Positions 32,303 to 43,401 of a stretch of DNA of 64,000 nt are shown in pieces. Position numbers and translations under genes: made by a program. Below the pieces are notes generated by a model, which was not told where the DNA came from, ran no database searches, and was given only the letters and a program-made list of their open reading frames with translations. How positions within the stretch are numbered: position 1 is the stretch's first letter; every line of letters starts with the position of its first letter. The DNA comes from Lyophyllum atratum (taxonomy: Eukaryota; Basidiomycota; Agaricomycetes; Agaricales; Lyophyllaceae): NCBI GenBank assembly GCA_014905825.1, contig JACGCN010000006.1, positions 1,612,001-1,676,000 of the forward strand, read 5' to 3'.

Positions 32303-35300
32303 CTACGCTGCCGAACCGAAACTTGTGAGGGCCAAAGCTCCCAACCACACCATTTCCAAGACGGCTTTTCCAATGGGAGTCAACTTGACGTCCGGTTCAG
32401 GGACCTCCTCTTCCTCCGAGGTAGGTCTCAGGATCGGGGGAGAAGTTTGCAGACACAGGCCCATCTTGATGAGGCCATCTGGATAAAACTCGATCCCTAC
32501 TTCGCGAGAATGGCACTGGCCCAGGACCCATTCGTACGGACTTGGTTCAGTGAGAGGCGGCATTTGTTCGAAGGCAATGTTCAGGGGTCCCATCACGGTC
32601 AAACCATCATCTGGAACACGAACACCAGTGCCTTGAAGGTCGTTGTATGGGACAAGACGCGCGGTGATATGGAAAGATGAAAGCAGAACAGATGCTCGGT
32701 CGTCTCGCTTGCTGCCAGATTCGTAGGATGAGGTGGGGGATGTTCGGGATCGTTTGCTACCATCTCTTTCTCCCCAACTCTTGCTATGCTCCTCATTGGG
32801 GGTCTCGGGTTTGTAGTAGACCAAGAGGTACTGCCGTTGATCATTGTGAATGGGCGGCCTTTCGAATGGAGACATTGCACTCTCGAACCGTGGGTCCGTA
32901 TCGCCAGGCCACAAGGGTAGGAGCATGTACAGGGAATCTTCCGGAATATCCCGGAAGGGGTCATTGTCACCATTGCCACTTGCAATCTTTTTCTGCCTTT
33001 GTGATGTAGGCGGAGCATGTCGCGAGGTGCTATAATTCGAAGGCAATAACCCCACATCTTTGAAAGAGTCGTTGAGAGTATTGATAACGCCTTGATGACT
33101 CTCTTGCTTGTTTCTCGGCTGCAGTGCAAGCCAAGGTGGGACGAACGGAGCATGTATTTGGGCAGAGGAAGCTGCTGAGGAGTGGGGGCCGCGTCCCAAA
33201 AATCGATTCCATATGCCTCCTCTTTCGGAGTCGCCATTGTGGCGGTCTTGGCGCAGTTGTTCGATAAGCGTGGCGTCCATAGTTCCAAATGCTTCGCTAT
33301 GCGGAGTGCGGCTTGGGGGAGCGTTTTCGGCTTCGTCATCCTCCTCATCGTCTTCAAGGGGGTCGCGAGCACGACGTCTCCGCCTTGAATGATGAGACGA
33401 ATTTCTGGAAACGGCGCGATCGATGAGGTTTACTTCACGACCTACGAGAGAGGTGGACGAGGCGGTGGGGCCAGGAGGGTACGTGTGTAATGCAACCGCC
33501 GACGCAGGAGGAGGCGGTAACGGCTGCGCCATGGGTCTGGAACCACTGGAGATATGACCATCGTCCTTGCTCTGCTGCTTGACCTTCCCTTTCCCTCTCA
33601 CTTCCTCACCCGTCCGCATTCGTTCTTTCCCCTTCTGTCTCTCTCTTTGCGCCTGCTTCTGGATCTCCCGCTCCTTTTGCCTCCGAAGTTTTTCCTTATC
33701 TTTGGCCTCATGGGAGCTTCCAGCAGCCCCGTCATCCAATAAACCATGTGATTCCAGCTTCCGAGTGGTGTTGGTGCTCGTATAAGCCTCCTGCACACGC
33801 CGGGGTGCAAGAAGAATCATGCTTGAACTTCTTTTCGTGGCAGGGACGACAGAACCTCCGCCTGTGATCGTGTTAAGGGTGGCGTCTGTTGCCCGCGACG
33901 ATGTAGGAGGAACATCCCCGCGCTTTCGTGGCGGTCGGTAGTGACGGCTGATGGAGAAGGCTATTGCCTTTGAATGTTTATGAATTGTAACCGGGGGTCC
34001 GGGAGCGGGAGTGTTGGAATGTTCTCGGTAAGGTTGCACTACAAGGCGCTGCTGTGGCCCTTTGGATTCGTCCGTGGCTAGGCGGGTGATATTTGTTATT
34101 AGATGGTATCAAGGACGAACATTAAAGGCTCACGTTTTGTCGCACGCCTATCTACCTTGAACCTTCCCACCAGGTCGTTCCTCCAGAGTTCTGTGGAATC
34201 AAGTCGCATTCCTTTCCACACAGCGGAAAGAGCCCCTTTTTCCTTCTCCACATCATTAATAACATCTTTCATCTGTTCCCCAGGTATTGCAGGTGTCACA
34301 CCGGACCTCTCGGTCACCATGCTCCCCCTTGGAGACAAAAATCCAGTACTCGTCCTTCTCAATGGAACTTCAGGAGCATCGGAAGTTCTTTCTGCCTTCT
34401 CCTTCTTGAAGCTCCAGTCTCTTCGCTGGGCTTGATAGCGAGGGCCGTCCCAGTTGCGGATGGCCTTGCCAAATGAATCCCCACCGTAGCTCGACACTGT
34501 TGCTGTGCTCGGTCGTCTCGCGTCTTTACTACCCCAGCCAAGGAGCCATCGTCCGCCAGTGGCAGATGGCCTACGATCATTAGAGCTTGATGGTGGGTTG
34601 GGATTCCCAATGATGTCCCCCAGTTCGTTTGGATCTAATGCGGTGATCCCTCCGCGCATTTCAGCCCAGTCGAGGTCGAATTCAGCCGTGGGTATGACAG
34701 AGGCGGCAAGGGCATCTTCAGATGGTTGGTAGTCAACATTTAAGCCAGAAGTCGAGGTGGGGGAAGGGAGACCTCTGTCATTTTCCCTCGCTTTTGCCTT
34801 CGATCTGCTCCTTCCTTCTAGGATTCTCCAGTCTCCATGGCTTCCGGGTACTGATGTCGGTGAGGGCTGTAGAGGGTGTTCTAAGGTTGCTTCGCCTGGT
34901 GCTGACGACCCTACACCTCTACCAATGCCCAACTTCGTAAAATCGTCATCCAGACTTCGACTGGGGCGGCGAAGGGTCGCAATACTATCCTCTCTATTTC
35001 TTCCAATAGCAAAGGTGGAAGTCTCCCCTGGATCAAACGGGGGCAAAGTGCCGGGAATTGACATGGGTATACTCCCCCTTCGATCCGAGTAGCCCCAACC
35101 ACTCTGGCCTCTTACGCTGCCATTACTCCCACCCGCGCCCGAATAAAAGTCCCAATCGTGGGTCACGACGCTACCCTCGTATCGCATGGAGCCAATCTCG
35201 ATCCCAAGGTTGTCGTCGTAATCATCATAATCATATTCTGAGTCGGCATACTCCTCGTCCGAACTGAATTCCACCGCTGTATTACTCCCACTGCCTCTGC

Positions 35301-36292
35301 TTGCAGCACTACGAGCGACGGAATCGATGAGGTTAGGAGGAATGGGATGATGATGATCGTCGTCGTCATCGTCATCGATGGACGAATGATCAGCAGATGT
35401 TTGGTTTGTAGAGCTTGTGTGGTGAGTTGCTCGAGATCCAGCACGCGAAAAGCCGGCGCTAGTGCTAGAGAGGGATGTAACTGAGGCTGAAGCTGATGAC
35501 GTTCCGGTATCCGAATCTCTTTCACTATGATCAGGGCCCTGACCCATGTTAGCTCTGCGGTGATCTTCAGAGTATATATGTTTGGATGGAGAGGCCCCTG
35601 AAGGTTGCGCTGGATGACTACGAAATTGATCGAGATGATCATATGCTATGACTGATGGACGAGGCGTGACGTCGGGGCCAAGGAATGTATCTTCGTTGAT
35701 ACTGTCTGCATCCCCATGAGCACTTGAAAGAGGATGGACGGGGCGAGATGAGGATGGGGCCGCCTGGGGTTGAACGGTACCGAAAGAGAAAGAGTTCAAA
35801 GAATTGTAGGTGTACAAGTCTGTGGAGAGAGCACCAGGCATTTCGACCGCTGACTTGACGGTAGATGAGTGTGTGGTAGCATTCGGTGACCGTCGGCTAT
35901 GGTCTGACTTTGGCTGTTTCGGCTCTGATGACCTTCAAGAAGAGTTAGATGATGGACATGAGTAGCTAGTTAGCCTTCAAGACCCACATTTTGTTTTTCG
36001 TAGCAGGGGACTCGCGACTGGTAATCTGACGTCCGCTGGACTGCTTTGCGACAGCTGAATTATGGTCAGACGAAGAGGTAGCACTAGATGAAACGTCGGC
36101 TGCGGTGAGAAGCGAAGACTGAGAGCCCTGGGGATCAAGAGGGTCTAAAGGAGAAAATGGAAGTCGTGGACTTGAATTTGCGGGTATCGATTGACGGCGA
36201 GAAGGCAAAGGCGGTTCTTGTTCGGGTTGAGCTTTGTGTAAGATAGAGTTGTGTGGGTCCTGGCGAGAAGAACGACGCCTTGACCAAAGCAT
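32303..36292 (-). CDS. Very long disordered protein of unknown function
   Basis: Three main exons on the minus strand: about 35990-36292 (start MLWSRRRSSRQD), about 34100-35930 and 32303-34075, in total roughly 1,300 residues. The N-terminal half is rich in Ser, Asp and His with acidic runs (DDDDDDDHHHP, SEYDYDDYDD) and contains DRRATKREPLMFVLDTI at its end. The second half has a charged helical segment (DKEKLRRQKEREIQKQAQRE), Ser/Pro stretches, then a more ordered C-terminal part with FVPPWLALQPRNKQE, DSLYMLLPLWPGDTD, RQYLLVYYKP, FHITARLVPYNDLQGTGVR and a hydrophobic end KAVLEMVWLGALALTSFG. The ordered C-terminal domain is likely the conserved part. I do not recognise the family. Confidence 0.7.
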
Positions 36293-36657
36293 CTGCAGAG
36301 ATGGAGAGGGTTTTGTCTGAGCTGGATGGGGCCAACGATGAAAAGGAGGATGTCGAGGTCGTGAACGACAACGACAACGACAAAGGTCGTAGAAACCGTA
36401 GTCACTTCCGAGAACAAGGGCTATCACGTGGCAACATCGGCAATCAAATGCCACGTGCGAGACATAACATGTCAACCGATCTCAAGGCAATTTCAAGACG
36501 AGGTAGCACCTCCACGAGGCGCACTGGTGACTCGTGGATTAGATAGCAATGTAGATAGGACCAGAAAACATTGTGGTGTGGGTAAAACCGAAATGAATGC
36601 AGTGTAGAGCGGATAACCAAAAAGTATCAATATATGCATCGGAGGGATAGCATCCTT

Positions 36658-39107
36658 CTATGTGTTGCTGCCCCGCTTGAGCTTCAGCATCTGAGCGATG
36701 GATATACGATGCGACGACTGCGCATCTTGGTTTTCGTGCATCGCTTCAGCGTACCTGTGCGGTGTGGTAAGAAGATGTCGATTGAAGCTTCAAATATACA
36801 AAAAAACTTACAGAAGTTTATACCGGACAAGCTCTTCCTCCATTTCCTCGTTGCGTAATCTGGACTTGACCAGTTCGTTCTTCGTTAAAATCATCAATTA
36901 GATACGGGGTAGAAGACAAGTTTGAGGAGAAGTTCTTACGAGAAGTTCTACATGCTCCGTGTTAAGTTGCGCAAGGCTGTTCTCAAGGTTTTTCCTGCCA
37001 GGGATATGAGTACCCGTTGCTGCTTTAACAACGCGTCGGGCATACGTACACTTGTGCAGATAGGGTGCGATTGGTGGTTCGAAGCTCGTCCATCTCGGTT
37101 GCATGTTTGTTCGTTTCCCGCTAAGAAAGATCAAGATCAAAACAGAGGCAAAAACCAACGAGGAATACAGCCATACCAAGTGGTCTTCGTATTCGTGTCT
37201 GTAAGAGTCAAGCATGAATGGGGTAATTTGCAGTGCGACGGCATCTTGAACGAATTCGTCGACATTGTACGCTACATTCTCGTCGTTCCCGTCATCCCCC
37301 AAGCCTATCTAGGTCACCAGACATTAGCACGAATGACAGAGATTCTAAGGGATAAAGGTTGCTTACCTTGTACTTGTCGAACAAACGGGTATTCAGGAAA
37401 GCAAGAATCTCATCGAACTTGAGGGCCAATAACTCTTCCTCATTCTTTTTCAGGAGTATGATACTAAATCCAAATATGGCCTCAATGCCGCTAGCCAGAC
37501 AGTTGTCATATATTCGAAAGACGATAGGAAGCGGAAACCTGGGGAGAAAATCAGCCTGTTAGCACGCGCTCTTTTCGACCAGAGGCGCACCGATAGCTGA
37601 ACATTGTTAAGAACCACTGTGAGCAAAACATACTTGACTTGATGCCTTGCCGCAGAAAGTGCACATGAAGAACTGGCAAGAGTTCCTCGATTAGTCGATC
37701 GAACTATGACGGGGGGCAATTTATCACCCTGGCATCATAGATATCTTGCCTTAATTCCTACCTGAAACTATGCTATGGATTAGTGTGACTCAGCTGCATG
37801 AAAACTTGACTTACAAGGCGCAGTTGTAGTTTGGGCATCTCCGGAAGGAAGTGGCCACGGAGATCGTAGACGTACATCAGCCTCACAAGCAGAGAAAATG
37901 CTTCCTCGTCAGGCATCTGTTTCTGAAATTTAGTTTGATATTGGCTTCCGTTATGGGACTGCTTACGTTTAATAGCAGAATGGCAACAACAAATGGCAGC
38001 CCTTGGCAATATCCCACTTGTGGATCGTATCTGTCGGTTCGGTCAGTGAAAATCACAGAAAGGTAGCGAGAAATTACAATGAGTATGCTTTTAGGACATT
38101 GAACAAGTTCTCCTGCCCAATTCCTTGTCCGTCGTTGAAGAAGTCATGATGGGGAAACGTCCTTGTGAGCGAGAAAGCGGTTGAGCAGCGCGACAAAAGG
38201 CAAAGAGAATTATTTACCTTCCCAGATCTCGTGTTATCGCTTTCTCGTGTATGCTGATCTCCTTGAGCAATTTCAGATAAGCATCCTCAAGTTCCAGGTC
38301 CTTCGAAGCAGCCCTGAAGTATGAATGAGATACACAATCTATGTACGAAGCAGAATAGCAGTCACATGTGCTGCCACATCATTCCCCGTAGGGTGTCAGG
38401 AATTCCCTTTGCAATGGCTGTGGCGAGCTCCTCTGGTTGTTCGGACGCGAAGGCCTGATAGTCTAGGGTGACACTATCCAGTCCAGACGCATTCTGATTT
38501 AAAAGCACTGCGTACCAGATATTACTGCCCCCCAGAAGTCTAAACATCCAAGACATTATTCAGCATGCATAACAAGCTCAACCTTTCAAAAGGACGCACC
38601 CCAGTCAATCGCTCCATTGATAGCATTATCTTTGATCTCTTTCTCCTCTTCTTTATGAAGGCGGGCGAACTCCTCCTGAAGCTTTTGCTGACCATCCACG
38701 CTGCCTCGATGTGACATACGACGTTCATCTTGAAGGTTCAATCGCGCCACTATAAACGGTAGATTGTTGGCAGAAAGGATCGTAGTAGTTGAGGCCGACT
38801 TTTTGTGACCTGGTTTCCGTGATTCAAAAGCGGCTGTCTCTTGAGTCGAAACACTGAGGCGCCGTGTAGCATCTTTTGTTTCAACTTCATTCGAAGGTAT
38901 GACCGTGTCTGGGCTAGGCCCCCTTGTCAAAGATACCGGAGAGAAACCAGCATCATCATCAAGAGCGATATCATTGAATTCGGAGTCTGTGACGATCGAC
39001 TCGCGCTCACGATCCTTGCTTGCGAAGTCCGCCTCCTGAGGAGAGCGCAACGATTCCAGCGGATTGTCCTTGGATGGAAATTTGGGGGTAGGTTCCGCCG
39101 AAGCCAT
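36658..39107 (-). CDS. TBC-domain Rab GTPase-activating protein with coiled coil (Gyp5/EVI5 type)
   Basis: Stimulates GTP hydrolysis by a Rab in vesicle traffic. The start is MASAEPTPK, followed by a disordered N-terminus of about 130 residues. Exons then give QKLQEEFARLHKEEEKEI, DYQAFASEQPEELATAIAKG and the first catalytic motif GIPDTLRGMMWQHM (arginine finger), the glutamine-finger block VGYCQGLPFVVAILLLN, MPDEEAFSLLVRLMYVYDLRG, FLRQGIKSSMFCSQWFLTMF and a C-terminal coiled coil (EYEDLVREAERETNKHATEM-like sequence, MARLRNEEMEEELVRYKLLY) ending LKLKRGSNT before the TAG at 36658. Both the Arg and Gln fingers are present, so activity is expected. The combination of TBC and C-terminal coiled coil fits Gyp5/EVI5. 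Roughly eight introns; inner borders approximate. Confidence 0.88.
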
Positions 39108-39348
39108 TTCTTAGGGGGCGGAGGAAGAGGTCATGGATAGAAGGCTACGTTACCGGACTTGCCTGGTTGCTAAACAGAAAAAGGAGCCATCACCTTACGG
39201 ACACGTGGGACCGAGGTCAGTCAAAGTCGCTGGCGTCCCTAACGTCATAAATAATCGATAAGTTAGAGGTCCTAAGATAATACAAGCGAAAAGTAGGTGT
39301 CGAGAACATCGTTTAAAGTTCAATGAAACATCAGCAGATACACAATGG

Positions 39349-39955
39349 CTAGGAACTGTAGTCCGAATCCGAGTCAGACGAGAGACGATGGGGTGTATGA
39401 ATGTAAGGGTTAAACTCGTCGGGTTTGTGGTAAAGGTTTTCGAGCTCCAGTAAACAATTGCCCTCCTTCCATTTCTCAGAGTTCTCGTGTGCACGAAGGA
39501 TTTTCCACCCCAAGTACGATGAACACGATGAACACGTTATCTCCTGCATCGTATGAGCACCCGTCGCCATAAGTTGGACCGCAGGGCGGGATAGTTTAAC
39601 GTTATATCTGGTTGACAAAGCTCTTGAATGTTGATTGCGAAAGAACCAATCCAACGTACGTTTCTGTGAAGAGGGAGGCTTTTCCAGAGAACCCCTTGAA
39701 CAGGCGGGAGTCAGATGGGTACTGTATCGATGTCAGAGGCAACGCAAGACGCAAAGATACCTAAAGACTCACATATGATGGGGGCAGCAGGACGTGGCTA
39801 GACGTGATACATGTCCTGCACTGCTTACACGCGAGAGGGCGTGGAACTAGAGGCAGAGGTCGCGATGTAGGTCGGGCGGACCGAGGTACTTGAGGTAGAC
39901 GACGAGGGACGAGGTCCTGCTGGCCAGCGGCGGGATCGCCGTGAGGATTGGCCAT
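39349..39955 (-). CDS. Yippee-like zinc-binding protein
   Basis: Small conserved eukaryotic protein with a beta-tent fold holding one zinc; fungal roles are not settled. Exon 1 starts at the ATG at 39955 and contains LACKQCRTCITSS (first CxxC). Exon 2 (YPSDSRLFKGFSGKASLFTE) matches the FxGxxGxAxLF block, and exon 3 gives YNVKLSRPAVQLMATGAHTM, QEITCSSCSSYLGWKILRAH and EKWKEGNCLLELENLY. The second zinc pair is the CSSC of ITCSSC. The C-terminus ends in an acidic serine run (SSDSDSDYSS). It is divergent from the allantoinase gene. Confidence 0.85.
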
Positions 39956-40144
39956 GGTGGGCGTGTTGCGACGCTTCCCGTGTTACGACCTGGTGGAGAT
40001 GAGATTTATATATGACGGCTGTGACATCTCCTCGTTGATCAATGAGAAACCGCGATCCCGGCTATGCTCAATACCGAAAGGGTTTAGTATACCTGTCATC
40101 GAACTTATGTATCGCCAGATCCCATCGGCACATGCACTTATGCT

Positions 40145-40164
40145 ATCACTATCACTATCACTAT
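40145..40164. repeat. ATCACT microsatellite
   Basis: Three ATCACT units plus a partial one, the reverse complement of the repeat near 3022. It lies between the Yippee-like and allantoinase genes. Confidence 0.7.
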
Positions 40165-40432
40165 GAGTCCCACAGTTCGTCTTCGAACTCTTCAGTAACA
40201 CGTATACTCTATGTGATCGCGATCCGTCAACAGCAGAAACCTGTGCGAGCTATGCGTTACAGCTAGGCGAGGCACTGAGGACACAGCTGGGACACAGCTA
40301 GGTTCTTCTTCGAGCTTCAGGTTCGGGCAACCCTTGATCAAAGGCACAAGGAGGGCGGAGTCTCGGTTATATGTGTTATCAAACTGCTGATTCGGCTAGT
40401 ACACTTGCGTCCCTTCCCGACTCCCGACGACG

Positions 40433-42135
40433 ATGGCACCATTTCTCGTCTGCACAGGTCGCAATGTGTTACTTCCAGGAAATGCCGCCCCCATTCCCGC
40501 CACCATCACAATCGACACCTTGACAGGAAAGATCACTGACATCGTCCCGGAATATCGAACCACAGATGCCGCGACCGATGACGACAGTGTTCAATGGATA
40601 GATGCAGGTGATAAGGTTGTTCTCCCTGGTCTCGTCGAGTGTGTCTATGAACCTTTGGAGTCTTGATGATGAACGCTGATCACGATGATTCATTTGCGAT
40701 CAGCGCGCATGTGCATCTCAACGAGCCTGGCCGTACCGACTGGGAAGGCTTTCGGACTGGGACTAAAGCCGCAGTGTCTGGAGGCGTCACTACAGTCGTA
40801 GACATGCCTCTCAACTCTATACCACCAACGACCACAGTTGAACACCTAGAATTGAAACGAAAAGCCGCTCAGGACCAATGCCACACTGATGTGGCTTTCT
40901 GGGGAGGGGTCATCCCAGATAATCAGGCTTGTCTCTTCCATCAATAACACAACATCCAAAGGATACTGAATAGGCGATTACCTGTACCCCAAATTGCCAC
41001 CACAGGGAAACCTTAAACCTCTTCTTGCAGCAGGTGTCAAAGGGTTCAAATGTTTTTTTGATTGAAAGCGGTGTTGAAGTACGTCCCACGTTCAGAGCCT
41101 GGCCTATAGATATTTACCGGAAGTCAATGACAGGAATTTCCGTGTGTATCGAAAGGTGACCTTGAGCTATCTATGAGTGAACTCCAGGTGCGTACAGATG
41201 TTCCCACTTTAACTCAGCATCTAAGATGAAGGTTTTACGATCGATAGGACACCTCGACGGTCCTTTTATTTCACGCCGAGCTTGAACCCTTTGGTACCAC
41301 CGAACCGCCTGACGGAGGATCTTCTGACCCCACACTATATTCTACATTTCTCCAATCGCGACCTGAGAAACTCGAGACCGACGCCATCTCCCTCATCACG
41401 TCCCTCCAAAAGAAATACCCAGCGCTGCGTTGTCACATCGTCCATCTATCTGCGTCATCTGCGCTGCCTCTTATCCGAGCTGCTAGGTCAGCTGGACTCA
41501 ATTTGACAGTGGAGACGTGCTTCCACTATCTTTGTCTCTCCGCTAACGATATCCCGAACGGTCATCCCGAGTTCAAATGCTGTCCTCCGGTCCGGGGATC
41601 TGCCAATCGAGACTTGCTGTGGGAGGCCCTCAAGGAGGGCGTGATTGACTGTGTGGTATCTGATCATAGCCCATGTGTTGATCAGCTTAAGAAACTTGAT
41701 GAGGGCGATATAATGGGCGCTTGGGGCGGGATCAGCACCTTGGGATTGGGGTTGAGTCTTCTCTGGACAGAAGGGCAGAACCGCGGTCTTACCATTGCTC
41801 AAATCGTAGAGTGGACAAGTTTCAAGAATGCAGAACATGCTGGCTTGAGTCACCTGAAAGGTCGGTTACAAGTTGGCCTTGATGGAGACTTCGTCGTCTG
41901 GGACCCTGATACCGAATTTACTGTACGTCTTACAATGCCTGCGACATGTTGTCCACGCTGTTTATCGTCAGCACAGGTCACACCCGATTCCTTGAACTTC
42001 AAGAACAAAATATCGCCGTACGTCGGGATGACGCTACGTGGCCAGGTGGAGCAGACATTTCTGCGCGGTTCCTTGGTTTATGATATAGTCGCGCATGAGC
42101 GTTTTGGTCTGACACCCAAAGGACGGCTGCTATGA
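40433..42135 (+). pseudogene. DAL1: Allantoinase with apparent +1 frameshift
   Basis: Allantoinase hydrolyses allantoin to allantoate in purine breakdown. The ATG at 40433 starts MAPFLVCTGRNVLLPG; exons continue VLPGLV joined to [17 protein letters not shown] (HxH zinc ligands), [30 protein letters not shown] (lysine that becomes carboxylated), FHAELEPF, CHIVHLSASSALPLI, CFHYLCLSANDIP, CVVSDHSPC (catalytic Asp) and GISTLGLGL, ending GLTPKGRLL. At 41053-41059 there is a run of seven T; with six, the frame would read on as LIESGVEEFPC and join the next exon correctly, but with seven a TGA follows at once. All other exons are intact, so this is either a recent inactivating indel or a homopolymer error. 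The splice after PDNQ is not certain. Confidence 0.8.
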
Positions 42136-43401
42136 GATCTCACTGAGATCTCATGCCAGTACAGACAGCTTTTTTACACCTGAGGCTGCTGAATTTGACG
42201 ATAGTTGTGTTGCTGTAGGTACTGGCGATACTATGAATCTCACTCATCTAGCACATACCCAGGATTAGTGACATATTTTTGATGATGGAGTTACAGGCAA
42301 CTAGTCAGATGTTCTACTTTAGAGTAGATATTCAGTCGACATGGTGGCTCAAGCATTTCAGATGGGTTGAAAGATCAGATATGTGTCGCATATGATGTAA
42401 CTTTGATAAAGTGCTGGTGAGCGATGAGAGGGATGTTCTGTAACAACCACTTTAGGATCTCCACAGAATAGTCAAAAAGCAGGAGCACAGAATCGGAGAG
42501 TCGTCGACCATGTCGCGGTCAACAATTCAGTAAGCCTGTAAGGGACCGTCCACTGTTGGTCCCATAGGGATTGAGTCGAGTAGGCTAACAAGCGGCCCTC
42601 GGTATCGGTAGTGATAGTGATAGAAACCGCAGAAAAGTTACTAGAGTTTATGCGAGGAAGCGCGGTACTACTAAGAGCGATTCCAAGCGGCTCTCGCGAT
42701 CGAGTGACAACACACCACCAGGCTCTATGTCAAGCTAGCCTGAACTAGTAGGTCCACCGTGATCATGACTGAATTCATTCACGGCCACTTGCACAGAATG
42801 GTACATGAAGCTGAGCCCTGCAAGTCATGTCGAATAGATCCTTTGAGATATCTCGTATGACTACAGTCTAGATAGACGAGTCCAAATTATCCTAAATTAT
42901 CTAGCAAGCTGCCTAAAGCCGTTCACCCCAAGGTTAACTCAGAGCTTACCCGTTACATAGTCACCGATTTCTTAATTCTGCGACAAATAGTAAAGTGTGC
43001 ACGCCACGTACTTGCTCCCGAAAATAAACACCACGGGGAGTACCCAGGAGGATACGGTGGTCCTACTAGTCAACAGCTGAGATAATCGAAGTCTGCCTGT
43101 GAATGTGGCCTACATCTGCTCAACTATCCCGTTGCCAAAGAGCAGACCTGAAGATGAAATAGGCCCAAGGTGGCAGGGCCTATGGTCGCAATGGTGTTGG
43201 TATTTGGACGACGGTCATTCGATATTGATTTAGTGCTAATTAGAGACAAGTTTGGTTAGGGACATGCAGATGTGAAACACTGACGAAAACGTTTCCGCCG
43301 CATGCGAGTCTGGCAGCAGACATCCTTTACCAGCCTCCACTAGCTCCAGAAAGATACCAGGCTCACTGCCTGTCTCTTATCCTTTCTCCCCGTCTTTCTA
43401 G
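42136..43401. other. Intergenic, no supported gene
   Basis: About 1.27 kb without long frames or terminal repeats. A short TAGTGA microsatellite occurs at 42609-42623. It includes the promoter of the RING ligase gene. Confidence 0.5.
42609..42623. repeat. TAGTGA microsatellite
   Basis: Two and a half TAGTGA units, same motif as near 3022 and 40145. Confidence 0.55.

Noticed and set aside
32599..33372. 257-codon minus-strand frame overlapping the disordered gene
   Set aside because: It overlaps the longer, better-supported frame on the same strand and has no splice partners or motif.
35163..35642. 159-codon minus-strand frame inside the long disordered gene
   Set aside because: It is a shifted frame of the acidic, repetitive main frame and has low-complexity Ile/Thr runs.
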